From Microbacteriaceae bacterium (GTDB lineage Bacteria > Actinomycetota > Actinomycetes > Actinomycetales > Microbacteriaceae), in contig CANCKM010000002.1 of assembly GCA_947378555.1 (NCBI GenBank), positions 1 to 64,000 of the forward strand: DNA of 64,000 nt, written 5' to 3'. A model generated the notes under the pieces. It had not been told where the DNA came from. It searched no databases and saw nothing but the letters and a program-made list of their open reading frames with translations. Each line of letters begins with the position of its first letter. Position 1 is the first letter of the stretch. Positions 57,251-64,000 of the stretch are shown piece after piece. The translations under genes and the position numbers were made by a program.

Positions 57251-58951
57251 ATGCCGCTAGGGAATCCCAAAACCAGATTCGAAGGCCCTACCTTGACCCC
57301 AACGGAACTCTCTGCCGCTCTTGTGATCATTCTTCGCAGGATGCAAGACGATGGTCGAATCGGCGCTGGTGAGTTGCCAAGCGATGTTGTCGTTGAGCGC
57401 CCTAAAAACCGAGAGCACGGCGACTGGTCAACCAACGTTGCGATGCAACTCGCCTCAAAGTTTGAAACCAACCCGCGGGCGCTCGCAGCGCTGTTGGCCG
57501 CCGAGTTGCAACTGCTAGACGGCGTAGCAAAGGTAGACATAGCCGGCCCAGGTTTCTTGAACATCACCTTCAGTGCCGAAGCGGCTGGCGAACTGGCAAA
57601 AATTATTGTCGAAGCCGGGAACGCCTTCGGTTCGAGCGAGGCCTTGGCCGGGTTGAAGATCAACGTTGAGTTCGTTTCTGCCAACCCAACCGGCCCAATT
57701 CACATGGGCGGAACCCGCTGGGCTGCCGTTGGCGATTCGTTGTCGAGAATCCTAGAAGCCCAGGGTGCCGAGGTAACTCGGGAATACTACTTCAACGACC
57801 ACGGCGCCCAAATTGATCGATTTGCAAGGTCCCTTCTGGCGCGAGCCAAGGGTTTGCCGGCACCGGAGGATGGCTACGGTGGCGCATACATCCAAGATAT
57901 CGCCGATCGGGTTTTAGCCGACACCGCCGAAGATATCTTGGCGCTTCCAGAAGACGAAGCCCAAGAAGCTTTCCGGGCCGCCGGGGTGGCCCTGATGTTT
58001 GAAGAGATCCGAATTTCTCTTCATGATTTTGGCGTCGATTTCGACGTATTTTTTCACGAAAACTCGCTCTATGAATCAAAGGCTGTGGATCGAGCCATTG
58101 CCAGACTGCGCGAACTGGGACACATTTTTGAGTTGGACGGAGCCGTGTGGCTGCGTTCAACCACCTTCGGAGACGATCGTGACCGCGTGGTAATTAAGAG
58201 CGATGGCGAGCACGCCTACATCGCGGGTGACTTGGCGTACTACCTGGATAAACGCGAACGCGGCTTTGACCGGTGCCTGTATTTACTGGGCGCAGACCAC
58301 CACGGATACGTTCCGAGAATGATGGCGCTCTGCGCTGCCTTTGGCGACGAGCCGGGCGTTAACCTCGAAATCCTTATTGGGCAAATGGTCAACCTACTGC
58401 GCGATGGCGAGCCGGTGCGCATGTCCAAGCGGGCGGGCACCGTCGTGACGATGGAAGACCTGGTTGAGGCAGTTGGCGTCGATGCCGGGCGCTACGCACT
58501 TGCCAGATCCTCTAGCAACTCACAGCTCGACATCGATCTTGAACAGCTAACGAAGCGAACCAACGACAATCCGGTTTTCTACGTGCAGTATGCGCATGCC
58601 AGAACCAAGCAGGTTGAAAAGAATGCGGCCAGCCTTGGAGTCGACCGCAGTGAGTTCGAGCCGAGCCTGCTAGTGCACCCCAGCGAATCAGAGTTGATTG
58701 CCAAACTTGCCGAGCTTCCAAGAATCGTTGCGAGCGCGGCCGAATTTAGAGAGCCACACCGAGTAGCCAGATACGTTGAAGAAGTTGCTGGCGCTTACCA
58801 CCGCTGGTATGACAACTGCCGCGTCACCCCACTCTCGGGTGGTCCCGCCGAAACGATCCACCGCACCCGACTTTGGCTCAATAACGCCGCTGGGATTGTT
58901 CTGAAAAACAGCCTCGATCTGCTTGGTGTTTCGGCACCCGAAAGAATGTAG
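57251..58951 (+). CDS. argS: Arginine--tRNA ligase
   Basis: [47 protein letters not shown]-like [14 protein letters not shown]. Confidence 0.97.
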   Translation: MPLGNPKTRFEGPTLTPTELSAALVIILRRMQDDGRIGAGELPSDVVVERPKNREHGDWSTNVAMQLASKFETNPRALAALLAAELQLLDGVAKVDIAGPGFLNITFSAEAAGELAKIIVEAGNAFGSSEALAGLKINVEFVSANPTGPIHMGGTRWAAVGDSLSRILEAQGAEVTREYYFNDHGAQIDRFARSLLARAKGLPAPEDGYGGAYIQDIADRVLADTAEDILALPEDEAQEAFRAAGVALMFEEIRISLHDFGVDFDVFFHENSLYESKAVDRAIARLRELGHIFELDGAVWLRSTTFGDDRDRVVIKSDGEHAYIAGDLAYYLDKRERGFDRCLYLLGADHHGYVPRMMALCAAFGDEPGVNLEILIGQMVNLLRDGEPVRMSKRAGTVVTMEDLVEAVGVDAGRYALARSSSNSQLDIDLEQLTKRTNDNPVFYVQYAHARTKQVEKNAASLGVDRSEFEPSLLVHPSESELIAKLAELPRIVASAAEFREPHRVARYVEEVAGAYHRWYDNCRVTPLSGGPAETIHRTRLWLNNAAGIVLKNSLDLLGVSAPERM

Positions 58952-58958
58952 GCATCTG

Positions 58959-60404
58959 ATGAAGAGCAACGTCGAACTCAATCCATTGGCTCCCGACTGG
59001 CTCGAGCTTCCAGAGGACGTCAATGCCGTTGCCCCGGCAATCTGGCCCGCCCACCTGAGCCGATCCGAAGCTGGAGAAATCGAGATAGCCGGAATCGGCG
59101 TTGACGACCTAGTTAGCCAGTTCGGCACCCCGCTATTCGTGATCGATGAAGCCGACTTTCGTGCGAGAGCCGTTGCTGTTCGCGAGGCCTTCGAGGCGGC
59201 AGCCGATCAAATCGGCACCACCGCGAAGGTTTACTACGCGTCAAAGGTCTTTCTTTGCACCGAGGTGGCCAGCTGGGTCGATGAACTTGGTTTGAACATC
59301 GATGTGTCATCCGGCGGCGAGCTAGCCGTTGCGTTAGCGGCTGGCGTACATCCATCGAAAATTGGTTTGCACGGAAACAACAAGTCACTCATCGAAATCG
59401 GTCGGGCAGTGACCGCTGGGGTTGGCGCAATCGTCATAGATTCCGAGATCGAGATTGAGCGCATCGCCTCAACCGCTGGCGCGCAGGACAAGATTCAGCC
59501 GGTTCGGCTTCGCGTTAACTCGGGAGTTCACGCTCACACTCACGAATTTTTGGCCACCGCGCGTGAGGATCAAAAATTTGGCATCGCCCTGTCAGATGTG
59601 CCGGCATTGGTTGCCAAGATTCGCTCGCACTCGCATCTCAAATTCCTAGGACTTCACTCGCACATTGGTTCACAGATTTTTGCAGTCGATGGATTTGTTG
59701 AGTCGGCAAAACGCCTGATTGCCGTGCATGCCGAGCTTCTCAAATTCGGCGAGGTTCCAGAACTCAACCTTGGTGGCGGTTTTGGAATCAATTACACGCG
59801 GGCCGACGATGCCCCAGAGCTCACCGAATTTGCCCAACAGATCGCCCAGGCGGTCGAGGACGAATGCAAACTTCACTCAATCGCGATTCCAAAGTTGGCT
59901 TTTGAGCCGGGTCGCGTAATAGCGGGGCCGACAACGGTCACCATCTACAACGTTGGAACCATCAAAGACGTGACCGTGACCGATGTTGGTGCGCCACAGG
60001 TTCGCAAGTACGTGAGCGTGGACGGTGGCATGAGCGACAACGCCAGGCCCGCGCTTTACGAAGCCGATTACTCGGCTCTGCTTGCCTCTAGGCAGTCGAC
60101 CGCGCCGCCGGCATTGGCCAGAGTGGTTGGCAAGCACTGCGAGAGCGGCGACATTGTCGTGCGCGCTGATTATTTGCCGGCCGACATCGCACCGAACGAT
60201 CTTTTGGTAGTCGCTGCTACTGGCGCCTACTGTTATTCACTGAGTAGCAACTACAATTTTCTAACCCGACCTCCAGTCGTAGCAGTCAAGGATGGTTCGG
60301 CCAGATTGCTGTTGCGAGGCGAAACCGAAGCAGATTTATTTGCCAGAGACGTCCTTTATCAAACCAACCTTGCCAACGGTAAGAGCAAAAGTCAGAGGGG
60401 CTAA
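58959..60404 (+). CDS. lysA: Diaminopimelate decarboxylase
   Basis: VYYASKVFLCTEVASWVDELGLNIDVSSGGEL; LHSHIGSQIF; NLGGGFGINYT. Confidence 0.97.
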   Translation: MKSNVELNPLAPDWLELPEDVNAVAPAIWPAHLSRSEAGEIEIAGIGVDDLVSQFGTPLFVIDEADFRARAVAVREAFEAAADQIGTTAKVYYASKVFLCTEVASWVDELGLNIDVSSGGELAVALAAGVHPSKIGLHGNNKSLIEIGRAVTAGVGAIVIDSEIEIERIASTAGAQDKIQPVRLRVNSGVHAHTHEFLATAREDQKFGIALSDVPALVAKIRSHSHLKFLGLHSHIGSQIFAVDGFVESAKRLIAVHAELLKFGEVPELNLGGGFGINYTRADDAPELTEFAQQIAQAVEDECKLHSIAIPKLAFEPGRVIAGPTTVTIYNVGTIKDVTVTDVGAPQVRKYVSVDGGMSDNARPALYEADYSALLASRQSTAPPALARVVGKHCESGDIVVRADYLPADIAPNDLLVVAATGAYCYSLSSNYNFLTRPPVVAVKDGSARLLLRGETEADLFARDVLYQTNLANGKSKSQRG

Positions 60405-60407
60405 ACC

Positions 60408-61724
60408 TTGATCGAATATCGTCCGCTAAGAGTTGCGCTGTTAGGCGCCGGCTCGGTTGGCAGTCAAGTCGCTCGCCTGTTGCTGACAAACCGCGTCGAG
60501 CTTGCCGCTCGCGTGGGGGCAGAACTCGAATTGGTCGGCATCGCGGTGCGCAATCTCGATGCCAAACGCGAGGGTGACTTGCCGGCATCGCTCTTTACAA
60601 CCGACGCCGAAACTCTCATTTTGGGTGCCGACATCGTGATTGAGGTCATGGGTGGAATCGAACCGGCCCGAAGCTACATTCTGCTGGCCCTAAATTCCGG
60701 TTCTGACGTAATAACCGCCAATAAGGCCTTGCTTGCAACCCACGGCACCGAACTATTTGATGCCGCCGAGCAGGTTGGCGCTCAACTTTATTTCGAGGCC
60801 GCAGTGGCAGCCGCCATTCCAATCATCCGACCACTCAGGGAATCCTTGGCGGGCGATAAAGTCACTCGAATCATGGGAATCGTGAATGGCTCTACCAACT
60901 ACATTCTTGACCGCATGGATACCGCCGGGCTCTCGCTAGAGGCCGCGATGGTTGAGGCAACCGACCTCGGCTACCTAGAGGCCGATCCGAGTCTTGATGT
61001 TGAAGGCTTCGACGCCGCTCAGAAGGCCGCCATTTTGGCCTCGCTGGCTTTTCACACCGAGGTTCCACTCGAGCAGGTTTACCGCGAGGGCATCACCAAG
61101 GTCACGGCCGAGCAAATGATCGCCGCAAAACGCGATGGATACGTCATCAAGCTGCTAGCCATTTGCGAGAGAATTGCCGCCGACGACTCGGGTGAGGGCG
61201 GCATTTCGGTTCGCGTTTACCCGGCACTGATTCCTCAGGAGCACCCGCTCGGAGCCGTCCGCGGCGCCTTCAACGCGGTCTTCGTAGAGGCCGAGGCCGC
61301 CGGCGCCCTTATGTTCTATGGCTCGGGTGCCGGAGGAGTGCAAACTGCATCGGCGATTCTTGGAGATTTGGTATCGGCCGCGAAACGCCACGTGGCAGGT
61401 GGCCCGGGTCTTGCCGACTCGGTGCACGCCAACCTTCCGGTGTTGCCGATTGAACGGGTGCTTACCAGGTATCAGATCACCCTCGGGGTTGCCGACCAAC
61501 CCGGAGTTCTGGCAAAGGTTGCACAAACCTTCGCCGATCACGACGTTTCAATCGAGACCGTCGAGCAGGGGCTTCGTGCAGTGGCCGGGCGCAAGTCGGT
61601 TGCCCTGCTAGAAATTGGAACCCACCAAGCCAGCGACGCAGCGCTCTCTGCAGTAGTAGCAGCACTTGCCGCCAGCGATGCCGTCGAGTCAATTTCCTCC
61701 GTTATCCGAGTAGAAGGTATCTAA
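60408..61724 (+). CDS. hom: Homoserine dehydrogenase
   Basis: [67 protein letters not shown] tail. Confidence 0.97.
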   Translation: MIEYRPLRVALLGAGSVGSQVARLLLTNRVELAARVGAELELVGIAVRNLDAKREGDLPASLFTTDAETLILGADIVIEVMGGIEPARSYILLALNSGSDVITANKALLATHGTELFDAAEQVGAQLYFEAAVAAAIPIIRPLRESLAGDKVTRIMGIVNGSTNYILDRMDTAGLSLEAAMVEATDLGYLEADPSLDVEGFDAAQKAAILASLAFHTEVPLEQVYREGITKVTAEQMIAAKRDGYVIKLLAICERIAADDSGEGGISVRVYPALIPQEHPLGAVRGAFNAVFVEAEAAGALMFYGSGAGGVQTASAILGDLVSAAKRHVAGGPGLADSVHANLPVLPIERVLTRYQITLGVADQPGVLAKVAQTFADHDVSIETVEQGLRAVAGRKSVALLEIGTHQASDAALSAVVAALAASDAVESISSVIRVEGI

Positions 61725-62797
61725 TGGCTCACCTCTGGCGCGGCGTTATCCGCGAATATTTCGATCGTTTAGACGTAACTAAAGACACCCCGATCATCAC
61801 CCTCGGTGAGGGAGGCACTCCTTTGGTTGACGCTCCTGCGCTCGCCAAACTGGTTGGTGCCGATCAGGTTTACCTAAAGGTCGAGGGAATGAACCCAACC
61901 GGTTCATTCAAAGACCGCGGAATGACCATGGCGGTTTCAAAGGCCGTCGGTCACGGGGCCAAGGCTGTCATCTGCGCTTCAACCGGAAACACCTCGGCTT
62001 CGGCAGCTGCCTATGCGGCGGCGGCGGGAATCCAGTCGGTGGTTCTAGTGCCAGACGGCAAAATCGCGTTGGGCAAACTCAGCCAGGCGGTGGCTCACAA
62101 GGCTCAAATCCTGCAGGTTGAAGGAAACTTCGATGACTGCCTCGACCTAGCTCGCGACCTATCGGCAAACTACGCGGTTCACCTGGTCAACTCGGTCAAC
62201 CCAGACCGCATCGAGGGTCAGAAGACCGGTGCTTTCGAGGTAGTCGAAGCCCTCGGTTTTGCTCCCGACTTCCATGTTTTGCCGGTCGGAAACGCGGGAA
62301 ACTACTCGGCTTACTTCAAGGGTTACCTAGAAGACTTCAACGCCGGAACCATCAAGGCTGTGCCAAAGATGTGGGGCTTCCAAGCCGAGGGCTCGGCTCC
62401 TTTCACCGTTGGCCACCCGGTCAAAAACCCAGAAACGATTGCAACCGCGATTCGCATCGGAAACCCAGCGTCTTGGGATTTGGCGCAGAGCGCCAAGGAA
62501 TGCTCGCAGGGAATGTTTGGCGCCGTGAGCGATGCCGAAATTCTTTGGATGCACCGCTTCCTTTCTCAGGAGGTCGGCGTTTTTGTTGAACCTAGTTCGG
62601 CAACTGGCGCGGCCGGCTTGCTGAAGCAGGCCAAACTCGGTCTCGTTCCAAAGGGCGCAACCATCGTTGTGACCGTAACCGGTCACGGATTGAAAGACCC
62701 AATGTGGGCACTCAAGGATGAAGCCGGGCAAGAAATCGTGCCAGAGAAGGTTTCAACTCGTGCCGAAGAAGTAGCAGAACGATTGGGATTGGTCTAA
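61724..62797 (+). CDS. thrC: Threonine synthase
   Basis: [47 protein letters not shown]. Confidence 0.97.
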   Translation: MAHLWRGVIREYFDRLDVTKDTPIITLGEGGTPLVDAPALAKLVGADQVYLKVEGMNPTGSFKDRGMTMAVSKAVGHGAKAVICASTGNTSASAAAYAAAAGIQSVVLVPDGKIALGKLSQAVAHKAQILQVEGNFDDCLDLARDLSANYAVHLVNSVNPDRIEGQKTGAFEVVEALGFAPDFHVLPVGNAGNYSAYFKGYLEDFNAGTIKAVPKMWGFQAEGSAPFTVGHPVKNPETIATAIRIGNPASWDLAQSAKECSQGMFGAVSDAEILWMHRFLSQEVGVFVEPSSATGAAGLLKQAKLGLVPKGATIVVTVTGHGLKDPMWALKDEAGQEIVPEKVSTRAEEVAERLGLV

Positions 62798-62804
62798 AGC
62801 GAAT

Positions 62805-63725
62805 ATGGCTTCACTTATCGGCAAAAAGGTGACCGTAAAGGTTCCCGCCACCTCAGCCAACCTTGGGCCGGGTTTTGACACCCTGGGAATGGCGCTCTCG
62901 TACTACGACGAGCTCGAGGTAACGGTAGTTGCCGGAACCGGTGCATTCGTTGAGATTGATGGCGAAGGCGCCGGTGAGGTTGCCACCGATGAAAGCAATC
63001 TGGTGGTTCAAGCCATCGCTTACACTTTCAAGCACTTCAAACAAGAACTTCCCGGGCTTCACCTAAAGGCTCACAACATAATCCCGCACGGCCGCGGAAT
63101 GGGATCATCGGGGGCGGCCGTGGTCTCTGGAATCATGGCGGCTAAGGGCCTGCTCGAAGGAGTTGTCGAGTTTAGCGCTGACGACCTGCTGCAGTTGGCA
63201 ACCGAACTTGAGGGCCACCCAGACAACGTTGCCCCGGCGCTTTTTGGTGGTCTGACGATTGCTTGGGAAGACGATAAAGGTCCGCGACACAAGAAACTTT
63301 TTGTGCACCGTGGCGTATCGCCTCTGGTTTTAGTTCCGGATCACAAAATGTCAACCGCGTTGGCAAGATCACTGCAACCGGAATCGGTGCCACATGACGA
63401 TGCCGTTTTCAACGTATCGCGCTCGGCACTGCTCATTGCGGCGCTGGTGCAGAGCCCCGAGCTGCTGTTGGCGGCAACCGAGGACAGGCTTCACCAAAAC
63501 TACCGGGCCGCAGCTATGCCAGAGACCGATCGGTTGATTCAACTCCTCAGGGAGGCAGGACATGCCGCGGTCGTTTCCGGCGCTGGCCCATCGGTTTTGG
63601 TTCTGGCCAGCGATCCGGCTGAACGATTGGCGGCGGCAAAACTCGCGGCAGAAAATTATCCTAGTTGGAAGGCTTTGCTCTTGGCAGTCGACTTTAAAGG
63701 TGCTACTGTTGCAGTACACCAATAG
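62805..63725 (+). CDS. thrB: Homoserine kinase
   Basis: VPATSANLGPGFDTLGMALSYYDE; HGRGMGSSGAAVVSGIMAAKGLL (GHMP kinase). Confidence 0.97.
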   Translation: MASLIGKKVTVKVPATSANLGPGFDTLGMALSYYDELEVTVVAGTGAFVEIDGEGAGEVATDESNLVVQAIAYTFKHFKQELPGLHLKAHNIIPHGRGMGSSGAAVVSGIMAAKGLLEGVVEFSADDLLQLATELEGHPDNVAPALFGGLTIAWEDDKGPRHKKLFVHRGVSPLVLVPDHKMSTALARSLQPESVPHDDAVFNVSRSALLIAALVQSPELLLAATEDRLHQNYRAAAMPETDRLIQLLREAGHAAVVSGAGPSVLVLASDPAERLAAAKLAAENYPSWKALLLAVDFKGATVAVHQ

Positions 63726-63884
63726 CGCAAGTTTTTAGCGTTCGAATGGTGAAATCTTCGCAGATCTAGCGAACCCCTCACGAGTGAAGTTGTAAAGCGT
63801 AAAAGCCAAACGACTGACCTGTGCAGCGGTGACTACCTCATAAACGGAAAGTCACCCAAACTCCTAAGAAAGAGCAATCAATAA

Positions 63885-64000
63885 ATGGATGAAATCCAAG
63901 AAACCAAGCGCAAGAGCCGTCGCGTGGTAGCAGAAGCCTCGGCCCCAAGCGCCCCTTCAGCAGAAAATACTTCAAGCGAAGCCCCAGCAGCCCCAAAGCG
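63885..64000 (+). CDS. rho: Probable transcription termination factor Rho, N-terminal fragment (truncated by window end)
   Basis: MDEIQETKRKSRRVVAEASAPSAPSAENTSSEAPAAPK low-complexity N terminus; position directly after thrB as in many actinobacteria; core not in window. Confidence 0.55.
   Translation, partial: MDEIQETKRKSRRVVAEASAPSAPSAENTSSEAPAAPK

Overview
The window is a gene-dense actinobacterial chromosome segment. Gene content and order suggest a small-genome Microbacteriaceae-like organism (inference). It holds about 60 protein-coding genes, four tRNA genes (Gln-CTG, Glu-CTC, initiator Met-CAT, Arg-CCG) and several intrinsic terminators. No CRISPR array, rRNA, transposase or prophage was recognised. 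Most genes form familiar actinobacterial blocks: ilvE-FAH-gltX; leuCD-murA-plsC-gpsA-ddl-thiL; dapD-dapE-DUF3117-O-MT-tatB-mrp-DUF1003-MgtE_N/CBS; DEAD helicase-ferritin-like-DUF3107-adnA-adnB-nudC-uvrD2-ThiF-like-DUF2342-PDZ/Lon protease-UPF0182; murI-rph-rdgB; and argS-lysA-hom-thrC-thrB-(rho). The strongest candidate for something undescribed is an operon at about 4850-8054. It has a perfect 7-3-7 palindromic CsoR-type operator, a CsoR/RcnR-family regulator with an atypical C-H-H ligand set, and an intact 666-aa P1B-type ATPase homologue. In that homologue nearly every catalytic motif is replaced (DKTGT->NKTGT, TGES->LGWT, CPC/CPH->NPF, SEHP->LNNS, GDGxNDAP->GHGFDDSA), so it looks like a metal-regulated 'pseudo-ATPase'. 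A second apparent pseudoenzyme is an APH-fold kinase homologue next to adnB (HGD->HGN, DFG->NLG). All calls come from reading the sequence; no database search was run.
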